NCBI RefSeq assembly: GCF_032595075.1
Contig: NZ_CP118735.1
Coordinates: 1,020,001-1,084,000, forward strand
Direction: 5' to 3'
Source: Streptococcus sp. 29887
GTDB taxonomy: Bacteria; Bacillota; Bacilli; Lactobacillales; Streptococcaceae
Length of the DNA: 64,000 bases
The notes beneath the pieces were generated by a model. The model was not told the DNA's origin. It saw only the letters and a program-made list of their open reading frames with translations, and ran no database searches. A program made the translations under genes and the position numbers. Positions 46,399 to 55,725 of the stretch are shown in pieces; position 1 is the stretch's first letter, and every line of letters starts with the position of its first letter.

Positions 46399-46657
46399 GA
46401 ATACTGATAAGAAAAAGATGATTAACCGTTTGAAACGGGCCGAAGGTCAGCTCCGTGGCATTCAGAAAATGATTGAAGAAGACCAGGAATGTATTGATAT
46501 CGTAACTCAGTTGAGTGCTGTTCGTTCCAGCATCAATAGTATGATGGGAATGGTCATTGCTCAGAAGGTCCAAGATTGTATCGCTCATCCGTCTGAAAAC
46601 CCTGAAGAACAAGAGGCTCGTCTTGCACAAGCCATCAATCTAATCATTAAAAAATAG
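46397..46657 (+). CDS. cstR: CsoR/CstR-family regulator, probably persulfide-sensing CstR
   Basis: An 86-residue all-helical DUF156 repressor (NRLKRAEGQLRGIQKMIEE). Cys occurs in DQECIDIV and QDCIAHP, spaced as the CstR pair. The His found four residues before the second Cys in copper-binding CsoR is Lys here, so copper sensing is unlikely. CstR forms sulfide/persulfide-dependent disulfides and releases operators like those at 46303. Neighbouring persulfide genes agree. No good SD is visible, which fits a leaderless mRNA. Confidence 0.82.
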   Translation: MNTDKKKMINRLKRAEGQLRGIQKMIEEDQECIDIVTQLSAVRSSINSMMGMVIAQKVQDCIAHPSENPEEQEARLAQAINLIIKK

Positions 46658-46667
46658 GAGTAGGGGT

Positions 46668-47225
46668 ATGTCGACAGAAAGAGAAAAAATGATTACAGGT
46701 CAGTTTTATCAGGCTGGTGATCCAGAATTGGTTCAGATGCGGATTTTAGCTCGTCAAAATATGAAACGATTTAACGATGAATTAGATGGTCAGGTTCGTT
46801 CGGAACAATTGAAAATCTGGCTAGGGAGTACGGGTGAGCGTATATATATGGAGCCCAATTTCTACTGTGACTACGGTAGTAATATTCATGTCGGAGAGGA
46901 TTTTTACGCTAATTTCAACTGTACCATGTTGGATGTCTGTCCTATCACCATTGGCAAAAATGCCATGCTTGGTCCCAATGTACAGTTGCTAACTCCTCTT
47001 CATCCACTGGATCCTGATGAACGGAATTCTGGTTTGGAATATGGAGCTCCAATTACCATTGGTGATAATTTTTGGGCTGGGGGCGGAGCCATTATCTTAC
47101 CTGGGGTGACCTTGGGCAACAATGTCGTTGTTGGTGCTGGTTCTGTCGTGACTAAGTCTTTTGGTGATAATGTTGTTTTGGCTGGCAATCCTGCGCGTGT
47201 TATCAAAGAAATACCTAAAAAATAA
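46668..47225 (+). CDS. Sugar O-acetyltransferase (maltose/galactoside type)
   Basis: A 185-residue left-handed beta-helix acetyl-CoA transferase. It has an N-terminal Mac domain (MSTEREKMITGQFYQAGDPEL) then hexapeptide repeats (IHVGEDFYANFNCTMLDVCPI, ITIGDNFWAGGGAIILPGV, NNVVVGAGSVVTKSF). The catalytic His is in TPLHPLDP. It lies 10 bp after cstR and is probably co-transcribed with it; a sulfur role is not implied. The acceptor sugar is unknown. Confidence 0.9.
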   Translation: MSTEREKMITGQFYQAGDPELVQMRILARQNMKRFNDELDGQVRSEQLKIWLGSTGERIYMEPNFYCDYGSNIHVGEDFYANFNCTMLDVCPITIGKNAMLGPNVQLLTPLHPLDPDERNSGLEYGAPITIGDNFWAGGGAIILPGVTLGNNVVVGAGSVVTKSFGDNVVLAGNPARVIKEIPKK

Positions 47226-47283
47226 TTCTTCTTCGGGAGAATTTTTTCTTTGCCTTGCGAATAGACTAAATGAGGTGAAGAAA

Positions 47284-48126
47284 ATGAATAATTTTGAATT
47301 GTATAAATGGAAAAAAGCAGGTTTGACAAATCTCAACATTAACAAGGTCTTAACCTATCAGGAAACAGTTGGCAAAAAGTTATCCCTACGCAATATTGCA
47401 GTGGTATCCGAGTGTAAAAATCCCATTCTCTTCATGGAGAATTATAAGAATTTAGATGTAAAAGCCTGTCGGGAAGAATTTAACAAGTTTCCATCTTTTT
47501 CGATTTTGGATGACGTCTATCCACTAGCATTGAAGCAAATTTACAATCCACCTGTACTTTTGTTTTACAAAGGGGATTTAGAATTGCTGGAAAAATCCAA
47601 GCTAGCAGTTGTTGGTACTCGAAATGCTAGCAAAAATGGTATTCAGTCTGTTCAGAAAATTATCAAGGAATTGAGCAATCGTTTTGTCATTGTTAGTGGT
47701 CTGGCAAGGGGAATTGATACAGCTGCCCATATTGCTAGCCTGAAAAATGGTGGACAAACCATTGCCGTTATTGGAACAGGTTTGGATAAGATTTATCCCA
47801 AAGAAAACAGAGAATTACAGACCTACATCGGAAAACACCATTTAGTTTTGACTGAATACGAACCAGGTGCAGACCCTCTCAAATATCATTTTCCAGAACG
47901 CAATCGCATTATAGCTGGTTTGGTGGAAGGATTGGTAGTTTGCGAAGCTAAAATGCGGTCTGGTAGCCTTATTACCTGCGAACGTGCCTTGGAAGGTGGA
48001 AGAGAAGTCTATGCCATTCCTGGTTCCATTTTGGATGGGAAATCAGATGGTTGCCATCATTTGATTCAAGAAGGCGCAAAGTGCATTACATCAGGCTTGG
48101 ATATCCTTTCAGACTATCAATTATAA
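47284..48126 (+). CDS. dprA: DNA-processing protein DprA
   Basis: A 280-residue DprA that loads RecA on incoming single-stranded DNA in transformation. The Rossmann-like domain has KLAVVGTRNASKNG, VSGLARGIDTAAH, AVIGTGLDKIYPKEN and FPERNRIIAGLVEGLVVCEA. The start is ATG 47284 behind GAGGTGAAG; a longer in-frame extension covers the acetyltransferase end and is not real. It is followed by topA, a common order in streptococci. Confidence 0.95.
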   Translation: MNNFELYKWKKAGLTNLNINKVLTYQETVGKKLSLRNIAVVSECKNPILFMENYKNLDVKACREEFNKFPSFSILDDVYPLALKQIYNPPVLLFYKGDLELLEKSKLAVVGTRNASKNGIQSVQKIIKELSNRFVIVSGLARGIDTAAHIASLKNGGQTIAVIGTGLDKIYPKENRELQTYIGKHHLVLTEYEPGADPLKYHFPERNRIIAGLVEGLVVCEAKMRSGSLITCERALEGGREVYAIPGSILDGKSDGCHHLIQEGAKCITSGLDILSDYQL

Positions 48127-48218
48127 AATAAGTTCTCCTATAGGAAAATAAAAATCTTGACACTGACTGAAAAATAGTATATTCTTTGTGAGGTTAAACA
48201 TATTTGTAAGGAAATAGA

Positions 48219-50312
48219 ATGGCTACAAAATCAGTTAGTAAGAAAAAAACAGTAAGTAAGAAAAATCTTGTTATTGTAGAGTCGCCTGCAAAGGCAAAGA
48301 CCATCGAGAAGTATCTTGGTAAAAATTATAAGGTTGTTGCCTCAGTCGGACACATTCGTGATTTGAAAAAATCCAGTATGTCTATTGACTTTGATAATGA
48401 CTATGCGCCAGAGTATATCAATATCCGTGGTAAAGGTCCGCTTATCAATTCTTTGAAGAAAGAGGCGAAAAATGCCAAGCAAGTCTACCTGGCAAGTGAC
48501 CCGGACCGTGAAGGAGAAGCGATTTCTTGGCATCTGGCTCATATTTTAGGATTAGATGAAAAGGATAAAAACCGGGTTGTTTTCAATGAAATCACCAAGG
48601 ATGCTGTAAAAAATGCCTTCAAGGAACCACGCGCTATCAATCATGACTTGGTTGATGCCCAGCAGGCTCGTCGTGTCTTAGACCGTATCGTTGGATATTC
48701 GATTTCACCCATTCTCTGGAAGAAAGTCAAAAAAGGCTTGTCAGCAGGGCGAGTACAATCCGTTGCCCTCAAGCTCATCATTGACCGTGAAAATGAAATC
48801 AACAATTTCAAACCAGAGGAATATTGGACAATTGATGCCACCTTTAAAAAGGGGACAAAGAAATTCCAAGCAAGTTTCTATGGACTAGATGGCAAAAAAG
48901 TTAAGGCTGAAAACAATGAGCAGGTCAAAGAAATTTTAGGACGCTTAAAGGGTGACGATTTCTTAGTTGAACAGGTGGAGCGTAAGGAACGCAAGCGAAA
49001 TGCCCCACTACCTTATACAACCTCGACCATGCAGATGGATGCGGCTAATAAAATCAACTTCCGTACCCGTAAAACCATGATGGTTGCCCAACAGCTTTAT
49101 GAAGGGGTTAGTCTTGGTACAGGCGGTACCCAAGGTTTGATTACCTATATGCGTACGGATTCTACCCGTATCAGTCCAGTTGCTCAGGCTCAGGCAGCGG
49201 GGTTTATCACAGAACGTTTTGGAGAAAAGTATTCCAAACATGGTAGCAAGGTTAAAAATGCGACAGGTGCCCAAGATGCCCACGAAGCCATTCGCCCTTC
49301 AAATGTTCAATTGACACCGGAATCCATTGCCAAATATTTGGATAAGGATCAACTTCGTCTGTATACTTTGATTTGGAATCGTTTTGTGGCTAGTCAGATG
49401 GCTGCAGCGGTCTTTGATACCATGAGTGTTCGTCTAGGTCAAAATGGAGTGATTTTTGCTGCCAATGGTAGCCAAGTTAAATTTGATGGTTATATGGCTG
49501 TCTATAATGATTCTGATAAGAATAAGATGTTGCCAGATATGGAGCAAGGCGATACAGTTGTACGCACATCAACAAATCCTGAACAACATTTTACACAGCC
49601 GCCTGCTCGCTATTCGGAAGCAACTTTGATTAAGACTTTGGAAGAAAATGGTGTAGGGCGTCCGTCAACCTATGCTCCAACCATTGAAACCATTCAGAAA
49701 CGCTATTATGTTAAGCTTGCTGCTAAGCGTTTCGAACCGACTGAGCTTGGTGAGATTGTCAACAAACTCATTGTCGAATTTTTCCCTGATATCGTCAATG
49801 TCAAGTTTACGGCTGAAATGGAGCAAAAACTAGATGATGTTGAGATCGGAAAAGAGCAGTGGCAGAAGGTCATCGATGGATTTTACCAACCATTTAAGGT
49901 AGAACTGTCTAAAGCAGAAGACCAGATGGAAAAAATCCAAATCAAAGATGAACCAGCTGGATTTGATTGTGAAGTTTGTGGACACGAAATGGTTATTAAA
50001 CTAGGTCGTTTTGGAAAATTCTATGCTTGTAGTAATTTCCCTGATTGCCGCAACACCAAACAAATTACCAAAGAAATCGGCGTGACTTGCCCAGTGTGTC
50101 AACAAGGCCAGGTCATTGAACGTAAGAGCAAACGCAATCGTTTATTTTATGGTTGTGACCGTTATCCAGAATGTGAATTTACTTCATGGGATAAGCCGGT
50201 TGGTCGTGCCTGTCCCAAATGTGACCACTATCTCGTTGAGAAAAAAGTCCGTGGTGGTGGTAAACAAGTTGTCTGTCCGAATGGTGACTATGAGGAAGAT
50301 AAAATTAAATAA
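48219..50312 (+). CDS. topA: DNA topoisomerase I
   Basis: A 697-residue type IA topoisomerase relaxing negative supercoils. The TOPRIM domain has [17 protein letters not shown] and [14 protein letters not shown]; the active Tyr is in [28 protein letters not shown] is conserved. There are three C-terminal zinc ribbons (CEVCGHEM...CSNFPDC, CPVCQQG...CDRYPEC, CPKCDHY...). A probable promoter (TTGACA at 48157, -10 near 48178) precedes it. Confidence 0.97.
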   Translation: MATKSVSKKKTVSKKNLVIVESPAKAKTIEKYLGKNYKVVASVGHIRDLKKSSMSIDFDNDYAPEYINIRGKGPLINSLKKEAKNAKQVYLASDPDREGEAISWHLAHILGLDEKDKNRVVFNEITKDAVKNAFKEPRAINHDLVDAQQARRVLDRIVGYSISPILWKKVKKGLSAGRVQSVALKLIIDRENEINNFKPEEYWTIDATFKKGTKKFQASFYGLDGKKVKAENNEQVKEILGRLKGDDFLVEQVERKERKRNAPLPYTTSTMQMDAANKINFRTRKTMMVAQQLYEGVSLGTGGTQGLITYMRTDSTRISPVAQAQAAGFITERFGEKYSKHGSKVKNATGAQDAHEAIRPSNVQLTPESIAKYLDKDQLRLYTLIWNRFVASQMAAAVFDTMSVRLGQNGVIFAANGSQVKFDGYMAVYNDSDKNKMLPDMEQGDTVVRTSTNPEQHFTQPPARYSEATLIKTLEENGVGRPSTYAPTIETIQKRYYVKLAAKRFEPTELGEIVNKLIVEFFPDIVNVKFTAEMEQKLDDVEIGKEQWQKVIDGFYQPFKVELSKAEDQMEKIQIKDEPAGFDCEVCGHEMVIKLGRFGKFYACSNFPDCRNTKQITKEIGVTCPVCQQGQVIERKSKRNRLFYGCDRYPECEFTSWDKPVGRACPKCDHYLVEKKVRGGGKQVVCPNGDYEEDKIK

Positions 50313-50318
50313 GATAAG

Positions 50319-50351
50319 ACTGCTATTCTCAAGGGAATGGCAGTTGTTTTT
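50319..50351 (+). terminator. Terminator of topA
   Basis: ACTGCTATTC (50319-50328) pairs with GAATGGCAGT (50335-50344), one G-U, followed by TGTTTTTC. Confidence 0.8.
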
Positions 50352-50391
50352 CAAAGTATGGGAATTTTTTTAAAAAAATAAGAGAAAAGTC

Positions 50392-50420
50392 TTGCATTCT
50401 ATAAAATACTGTGTTAAGAT
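50392..50420 (+). promoter_or_regulatory. Promoter of the rplJ-rplL operon
   Basis: TTGCAT 50392-50397, 17 bp, TAAGAT 50415-50420. Confidence 0.75.
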
Positions 50421-50427
50421 AAATAAG

Positions 50428-50560
50428 GTTTGAAAAAACTGACCTAAGACAGTAGGGGAGCTGGACTCATAAACATCCTACCGAGGCACAAAACGATTAT
50501 TGAGATAAACGTATTTGTACTTTCGTGTCTAGGTTTAGGTGCGATTTTTTTGTGCCTAGC
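50428..50560 (+). promoter_or_regulatory. Ribosomal protein L10 leader
   Basis: The 160-nt leader before rplJ has the position and hairpin-rich form of the Firmicutes L10 leader, including GTAGGGGAGCTGG...CCTAC and a 3' helix formed by AGGCACAAA (about 50485) with TTTGTGCCT (about 50549). In this family the L10(L12)4 complex binds its own leader and represses. The call rests on position and partial folding by eye. Confidence 0.65.
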
Positions 50561-50585
50561 CAAAAATAAAAACGGAGGTAAAAAA

Positions 50586-51080
50586 ATGAGTGAAGCTATT
50601 ATCGCTAAAAAAGCGGAATTAGTAAATGCCGTTGCTGAGCAAATGAAAGCTGCAACATCTATCGTTGTTGTAGACGCTCGTGGTTTGACAGTAGAACAAG
50701 ATACAGTTCTCCGTCGTAACTTGCGTGGTGCTGAAGTTGAGTACAAAGTTATCAAAAACTCAATCTTGCGTCGTGCTGCTGAGCAAGCTGGTCTTGAAGG
50801 TCTTGCAGAATTGTTTGTAGGTCCATCTGCGGTTGCATTCTCAAACGATGCAGTTGCTCCAGCTAAAACAATTTACGATTTCGCGAAAACTGCTGATGCT
50901 CTTGAAATCAAAGGTGGAGCTGTAGAAGGTAAAGTTTCTTCTAAGGAAGAAATCGAAGCACTTGCTACATTGCCAAACCGCGAAGGCATGCTTTCTATGT
51001 TGCTTTCTGTACTTCAAGCGCCAGTTCGCAACGTTGCATACGCTGTCAAAGCTGTTGCAGAAAAAGAAGACGCTGCTTAA
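50586..51080 (+). CDS. rplJ: 50S ribosomal protein L10
   Basis: A 164-residue protein anchoring L7/L12 dimers on the ribosome stalk. It starts [20 protein letters not shown] with core [16 protein letters not shown] and [18 protein letters not shown]. The start is ATG 50586 behind CGGAGGT; an upstream in-frame ATG has no SD. Codon use is strongly biased to optimal codons, as expected. Confidence 0.97.
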   Translation: MSEAIIAKKAELVNAVAEQMKAATSIVVVDARGLTVEQDTVLRRNLRGAEVEYKVIKNSILRRAAEQAGLEGLAELFVGPSAVAFSNDAVAPAKTIYDFAKTADALEIKGGAVEGKVSSKEEIEALATLPNREGMLSMLLSVLQAPVRNVAYAVKAVAEKEDAA

Positions 51081-51146
51081 TGCGTCAGAGCGTAGCTGCT
51101 TAGTGCTACAAACTATTTAAAAAACCTAAATTGGAGGAATATCACA

Positions 51147-51512
51147 ATGGCATTGAACATTGAAAACATTATTGCTGAAATTAAAGAAGCTACTATCCTT
51201 GAGCTTAACGACCTTGTTAAAGCTATCGAAGAAGAATTTGGTGTAACTGCAGCTGCTCCTGTAGCTGTTGCTGCAGCTGGTGCTGCTGCTGAAGAAGCTA
51301 AAGACTCATTTGACGTTGAATTGACATCTGCTGGCGACAAAAAAGTTGGCGTTATCAAAGTTGTACGTGAAATCACAGGTCTTGGTCTTAAAGAAGCTAA
51401 AGAACTTGTTGACGGTGCACCAGCACTTGTTAAAGAAGGTGTTCCAACAGCTCAAGCTGAAGAAATCAAAGCTAAATTGGAAGAAGCAGGCGCTTCAGTT
51501 ACTCTTAAATAA
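51147..51512 (+). CDS. rplL: 50S ribosomal protein L7/L12
   Basis: A 121-residue stalk protein. It has an N-terminal dimerisation part, an Ala-rich hinge ([18 protein letters not shown]) and a C-terminal factor-binding domain ([22 protein letters not shown]). The gene end contains the ICE attachment core; the coding sequence remains intact to VTLK and TAA. Confidence 0.97.
   Translation: MALNIENIIAEIKEATILELNDLVKAIEEEFGVTAAAPVAVAAAGAAAEEAKDSFDVELTSAGDKKVGVIKVVREITGLGLKEAKELVDGAPALVKEGVPTAQAEEIKAKLEEAGASVTLK
51498..51512 (+). repeat. ICE attachment core at the 3' end of rplL
   Basis: GTTACTCTTAAATAA, the last codons of rplL. This 15-bp core is known for rplL-integrating ICEs. The partner copy should lie beyond 64000. 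Confidence 0.8.
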
Positions 51513-51614
51513 TAAATTAGAGTATATTTGAGGTGAGAATCCTAATAGTTAGGCTTTTTAAAGCCTCTATGGAGATTTTAAATGGTGTGGAATCACTTGA
51601 TTCCCCACCACAAA

Positions 51615-51644
51615 CCCCACCACGATTTCGCGTGGTGGGGTTTT
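51615..51644 (+). terminator. Terminator after rplL (ICE-borne)
   Basis: CCCCACCACG (51615-51624), loop ATTTCG, CGTGGTGGGG, TTTT. The 5' arm sequence CCCCACCAC is also present at 51604-51612, so the 3' arm has two possible partners. Confidence 0.9.
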
Positions 51645-51663
51645 GTCATAATTTAGATTATCG

Positions 51664-51697
51664 AGCAATCAGAATTCCTCTGGTTGCTTTTCTTTTT
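51664..51697 (+). terminator. Attenuator-like hairpin before the ICE rep gene
   Basis: AGCAATCAGA (51664-51673), loop ATTCC, TCTGGTTGCT (51679-51688; one G-U), then TTTCTTTTT, ending about 25 nt before the rep start codon. Confidence 0.65.
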
Positions 51698-51721
51698 AAA
51701 GAATATTTAAAGGAGGTGTCT

Positions 51722-52681
51722 ATGAATGCTCTCTTGTTTGATGAGCGACCAATTGTCGCAAATCCTGTCTTGGCCAGAGAAATAGGTTTGAATGAAGCAA
51801 TTGTACTCCAACAAATAAATTTCTGGCTAGAAGTAAATAAACAAAATGGGAAAAATTTCCACGATGGTAGATATTGGACATATAATTCGATTCGGGCTTG
51901 GCATGAGTCCGATTTTTCATATCTTAGTTATGAAACAGTTAAAAGGACTTTTTCAAAACTCGAAAAAGCAGGTTTTCTTTTAACTGCCAATTACAATAAA
52001 GATCCAAGGGATAAAACCAAGTGGTATTCATTGGACTTAGAAAGAATTTTTGAATTACAGGAAATGGTAAAAATAAAAAGAAATCAAATTGCAGAGAAAG
52101 CATTGGATGAAGGAATAAATTCTACATTAACTAATGCATTGGGTCAAAATGACCCAATGGAAAAGTTCATTTTGACCCAATGCACTCGTTCAAAAAGTTC
52201 TACTGCATCAGGTCAGAATGACCCAATGCATAGTATCAATTTGAACCAACCATTACCAAATAATTCAACAAATAATACAACAGATGATACTGCATTTTAT
52301 ATCAATCAATCTATTGAAGAGGGGGATGAACTTGAGAAATTAAAGAAACAAGTACAGTATGAATTATTAGTACAGTCAGGTTGTCGAGAAAAATTATGTG
52401 AATGGGATGAGGTTTTACCAGTGATAGCTGATGTGTTTTATCAGCATGATGGAACAATTTCAATCAATCAGATGCGATTGCCGATTGACTTTGTAAAAGA
52501 TAGATTTAGACAGCTGACAATGTATCATATTGACTACATCTGCGAATGTTTATCAAAGGTTGATACAAACATTCGAAATATCCGAGCTTATATTTTAACA
52601 ACAGCTTTTAATGCACCTCAGACTATTGGTGCCTATTATTCAAACCAAGTGAAACAAGATTTTGGAGGAAATAACTTATGA
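51722..52681 (+). CDS. Replication initiator protein (RepA N-terminal domain)
   Basis: A 319-residue protein starting at ATG 51722 behind AAAGGAGGTG; in-frame upstream codons cross the terminators and are not used. The N-terminal winged-helix part reads ERPIVANPVLAREIGLNEAIVLQQINFWLE and ESDFSYLSYETVKRTFSKLEKAGFLL, as in RepA_N-type initiators and phage-like DnaD-type proteins. A low-complexity middle (52135-52240) encodes iteron-like DNA repeats. It probably allows autonomous replication of the excised ICE. Confidence 0.85.
   Translation: MNALLFDERPIVANPVLAREIGLNEAIVLQQINFWLEVNKQNGKNFHDGRYWTYNSIRAWHESDFSYLSYETVKRTFSKLEKAGFLLTANYNKDPRDKTKWYSLDLERIFELQEMVKIKRNQIAEKALDEGINSTLTNALGQNDPMEKFILTQCTRSKSSTASGQNDPMHSINLNQPLPNNSTNNTTDDTAFYINQSIEEGDELEKLKKQVQYELLVQSGCREKLCEWDEVLPVIADVFYQHDGTISINQMRLPIDFVKDRFRQLTMYHIDYICECLSKVDTNIRNIRAYILTTAFNAPQTIGAYYSNQVKQDFGGNNL
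52135..52230. repeat. Iteron-like repeats inside rep (candidate origin)
   Basis: TGACCCAATG occurs at 52150-52159, 52173-52182 and 52219-52228, and inverted at 52137-52146. TGCATTGGGTCAAAATGA (52135-52152) and its exact reverse complement at 52167-52184 form an 18-bp inverted repeat with a 14-bp centre. RepA_N plasmids commonly have their origin iterons in the middle of rep. Confidence 0.7.
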
Positions 52682-55230
52682 TTTCAAAAAAATGTAAATT
52701 TTGTCTACGTAAATTAACTATTGGACTGGTTTCTCTTACCATAGGACTTATATGTCTTAATTCTACACAAATTTCATCTGTAAATTCATCTACAGTATAT
52801 GCCAATGAAGTAATTTCTCATCGAAATGATGTAGATGGGAGTAGTAAAGATTGGGGTACTCTAAATGGGAATCAATTCGTTGTTGATTATACAGATACAA
52901 GTTTGGAGATTGCTAAGGGGGCACATTCGAGCCTTACTGAGAATTATCAGGCTATTCGTATTCCTGAAGCTTATCCATACAAATTATTAGTCAATGGACA
53001 ACCTAAAACTTTGTCAGATTTTAAGCGTGATAAACTCGGTAAGCTAATCGCAGAGATTGATGGTCGTGAAGTTCCATTATTAGATTATGGAATGGTTGAA
53101 TATCAATTGAACCGTTATTTAGGTCAAGATATTTATAATATATACGGGAACCTTTCTTACACTGCATATGCATTTCTAACAACTCGAAATTCTCATCACG
53201 GGTATTTTGAATTGACAGAAGCAGACAATGTACTAGATACAAATGGTCAATTAGTCACAGGATTTTTTCAGACTCCACAATACTATGAAATGGCTTCAGC
53301 ATATCAGAAATCAAATGCAGGCTATTTAAAAGTGCAGGTTGGTGACAAGGAGTTATCAACTAACATCATTGATGGTAGACTAAAGGGGTTGAAATCAGCT
53401 ACTAAAAAATATTTCTTAGTTTTAAACAGTGAGTTTTCAATAGAGCCACAAACAGGGAAATCTATTAAGCATTTGAAAGAACTTACTGAAGAGGAAGTTC
53501 AGCATTTGAATGTGACCGACCAAAAAGTAAATTCGAATATTGAATTTATTATTGACGGAAAAATATACAAGACGAGTGGAAGAATCAACTCATGGAAAAA
53601 CTCTACAATCAATCCGTTAAAAACTCGACTTGCGATTATGTCGATTGGAGATGGAAGCAACCTACATGGATTTGATTTATATGCTTCTAATCACAACTAT
53701 ATTGAGGTTGTTGAAAAAGTTGAAAACACTCCTGTTATTCCTGAAACAATTGCTAAGAAAATTGAGTATGTAACAGAGGATGGAGAAAAAATTGGTGACG
53801 GACATACAATAACCGGCAATAAAGGTGATGAGGTAACACTTGAAGTGACACCACCTAATGGATATGTATTTTCCACAACACCTCCAACAAGTATAATACT
53901 CAAAGATAATAGCCCTTATCAAATCATTGTGAATGAGGTAGTTGGCCGAGAGACCGTTGAAAGGAAAGAGGAAATTGACTACCAGGTAATACGTCAAGAA
54001 AATTCAGAAATGTATGAAGATGAAGAAGTTATTGTAAGTAAAGGTAGTAAAGGTATCAGAATAATTCAAGAAACATTCGAAACAAGAAAAGGTACTAGAA
54101 CACAAAAATTGCTTGATACGAAAACTATCATAAATAAAGAAGCGGTAGACGAAATCATTCAGTATGGGACGAAACAAATTGAAAATGAACAAGTAATAAC
54201 AAGAACAGAGATTATACCATTCGATGTAATTGAAGAATCAGATCCAAATATGTATGAAGGTGAAGCTGTAATTGTTACTGAGGGTCAGAACGGTGAGGTA
54301 ACTATCCATGACCACTATAAAACGTTTAAGGGTGTAAGAGATCCTGAACCATTTAATTCAGAATCTACTGAAACAAAAATAAAAGTAAATAAGGTTGTAA
54401 GAATTGGAACTAAGAAAACAGAAGGGGAGACAACTGAAAAAAACAGTGAAATAACCCCATTTGGAGTTCTTGTTGAGGAAGATGATTCGTTGTATGAGGA
54501 TGAGCGAATTATTGTGAGAAATGGCGTTCCAGGGCTTGTAGATTTAGTTACAACTTACAAGACAAACAAGGGGGAGAAGGTTGGTGACCCAATCAATATA
54601 TCTGAAAGTGTTGTAAGAGCACCAGTTGATGAAGTGGTTAAAGTGGGAACAAAACCAATAGAATCTATCACTAGTTCTGAAAAATTGGTTGATATTCAAT
54701 TCGAAGTGGAGAAAAAGATAGATGACACACTTGAAGAAGGTATTGTGAAAACTATTCAAGAAGGCAAAAACGGTCAGAAAAGAGTGATTGTCGTTACGAA
54801 TTACCTAAGAGGTGTTCAAAATGGTGACGTCCAAATTGAAGAGGAAGTCATTTTGGAACCAGTAAAAGAAATAATATTGGTTGGTACAAAGAAGGTGCAA
54901 AAACAGAATCAAACTCCGAACAAAAACGAGACTGATGATAATTCAAAATCTCCAATCCTACCACAGGTAACAGAGGGTGATAATGGTAAACCAAAATATC
55001 AAGAGCCCAATCGATCTGTATCAGACTATCCAGTGAAATCAAAAGAGAAAATTAGTCAAACGCAGGCGAATGGTAGTGATAATTCTGACAAGAAAATAGT
55101 GTCTGAAAAATTGCCAGAAACTGGAGAGACAGTTCTAAATCCTCTTTTAGTCATAGTAAGCAGTTTACTGTGCCTAGTTACCTCAATAGGAATGATAATG
55201 TGGAAGGATAAGAAATCAGATGATAAATGA
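52678..55230 (+). CDS. LPETG surface protein with four G5 domains
   Basis: An 850-residue wall-anchored protein. It has a signal peptide (LTIGLVSLTIGLICLNS, cleavage near VYANE) and an N-terminal domain of about 300 residues that I do not recognise. After that comes a short linker and four G5-type repeats of about 80 residues (from about 420 to 745), each ending in IxxGTK. A hydrophilic spacer, LPETGETVLNP, a membrane helix and KDKKSDDK close it. ICE-borne surface proteins can aid mating-pair contact or host adhesion. It overlaps rep by 4 bp (ATGA). Confidence 0.88.
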   Translation: MISKKCKFCLRKLTIGLVSLTIGLICLNSTQISSVNSSTVYANEVISHRNDVDGSSKDWGTLNGNQFVVDYTDTSLEIAKGAHSSLTENYQAIRIPEAYPYKLLVNGQPKTLSDFKRDKLGKLIAEIDGREVPLLDYGMVEYQLNRYLGQDIYNIYGNLSYTAYAFLTTRNSHHGYFELTEADNVLDTNGQLVTGFFQTPQYYEMASAYQKSNAGYLKVQVGDKELSTNIIDGRLKGLKSATKKYFLVLNSEFSIEPQTGKSIKHLKELTEEEVQHLNVTDQKVNSNIEFIIDGKIYKTSGRINSWKNSTINPLKTRLAIMSIGDGSNLHGFDLYASNHNYIEVVEKVENTPVIPETIAKKIEYVTEDGEKIGDGHTITGNKGDEVTLEVTPPNGYVFSTTPPTSIILKDNSPYQIIVNEVVGRETVERKEEIDYQVIRQENSEMYEDEEVIVSKGSKGIRIIQETFETRKGTRTQKLLDTKTIINKEAVDEIIQYGTKQIENEQVITRTEIIPFDVIEESDPNMYEGEAVIVTEGQNGEVTIHDHYKTFKGVRDPEPFNSESTETKIKVNKVVRIGTKKTEGETTEKNSEITPFGVLVEEDDSLYEDERIIVRNGVPGLVDLVTTYKTNKGEKVGDPINISESVVRAPVDEVVKVGTKPIESITSSEKLVDIQFEVEKKIDDTLEEGIVKTIQEGKNGQKRVIVVTNYLRGVQNGDVQIEEEVILEPVKEIILVGTKKVQKQNQTPNKNETDDNSKSPILPQVTEGDNGKPKYQEPNRSVSDYPVKSKEKISQTQANGSDNSDKKIVSEKLPETGETVLNPLLVIVSSLLCLVTSIGMIMWKDKKSDDK

Positions 55231-55714
55231 GGATGTTGGAAATCGTTTGGTTACATTAAATCTTCGTCTGGCGAAGGTATCAGCTAAATTGATAGTAGCA
55301 GCTTTAAAAGTATTGGCTAAGGAGGCTGAATCAAAAAAGTTATCTGTTAAACAATATTTATCACAAAAAAGTGAACAAGGAGAGGTTCCTTTAAAAGATT
55401 TGGTAGGCAAGGGAACTCTAGAGAATATTCCTATGAAGCAGCCTGAATTACTTGAGTTAAAGAAGGAGTTAAATAAACATGGTGTTCGGTTCTCCATTTT
55501 AAGAAACAAAGAGAACAAAAACTTTGAAGTATTTTTTCAAGCGAAAGACACAGCAATTTTAGAACACTCATTCAAACAAGCAGTTCAAAAAGCTGAAAAG
55601 AAAACAAGAATCAAGCAATCAACCTTGAAAAAAATCAAACAGTATCAAAAATCTCTTGGAGAACAGATTATCAAACCGAAAATCAAACAAAAACATCAGG
55701 AACAGTCATTATAG
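55220..55714 (+). CDS. DUF3801 (PcfB-like) conjugation protein
   Basis: A 164-residue protein with N-terminal helices (LNLRLAKVSAKLIVAALKVLAKEA), a middle GTLENIPMKQPELLELKKELNKHGVRFSIL and FEVFFQAKDTAILEHSFKQ, and a basic tail. DUF3801/PcfB proteins lie before the coupling protein in Gram-positive ICEs and plasmids and help present the relaxosome. It overlaps the surface-protein gene by 11 bp. Confidence 0.82.
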   Translation: MINEDVGNRLVTLNLRLAKVSAKLIVAALKVLAKEAESKKLSVKQYLSQKSEQGEVPLKDLVGKGTLENIPMKQPELLELKKELNKHGVRFSILRNKENKNFEVFFQAKDTAILEHSFKQAVQKAEKKTRIKQSTLKKIKQYQKSLGEQIIKPKIKQKHQEQSL

Positions 55715-55725
55715 GAGGTGATAGG

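Noticed and set aside
46397..46657. Copper-sensing CsoR
   Set aside because: The His ligand four residues before the second Cys is Lys, and no copper ATPase or chaperone gene is nearby. Neighbouring genes handle persulfides.
47161..47283. Longer DprA start
   Set aside because: The extra 41 codons lie over the acetyltransferase end and its spacer. ATG 47284 has the SD GAGGTGAAG.
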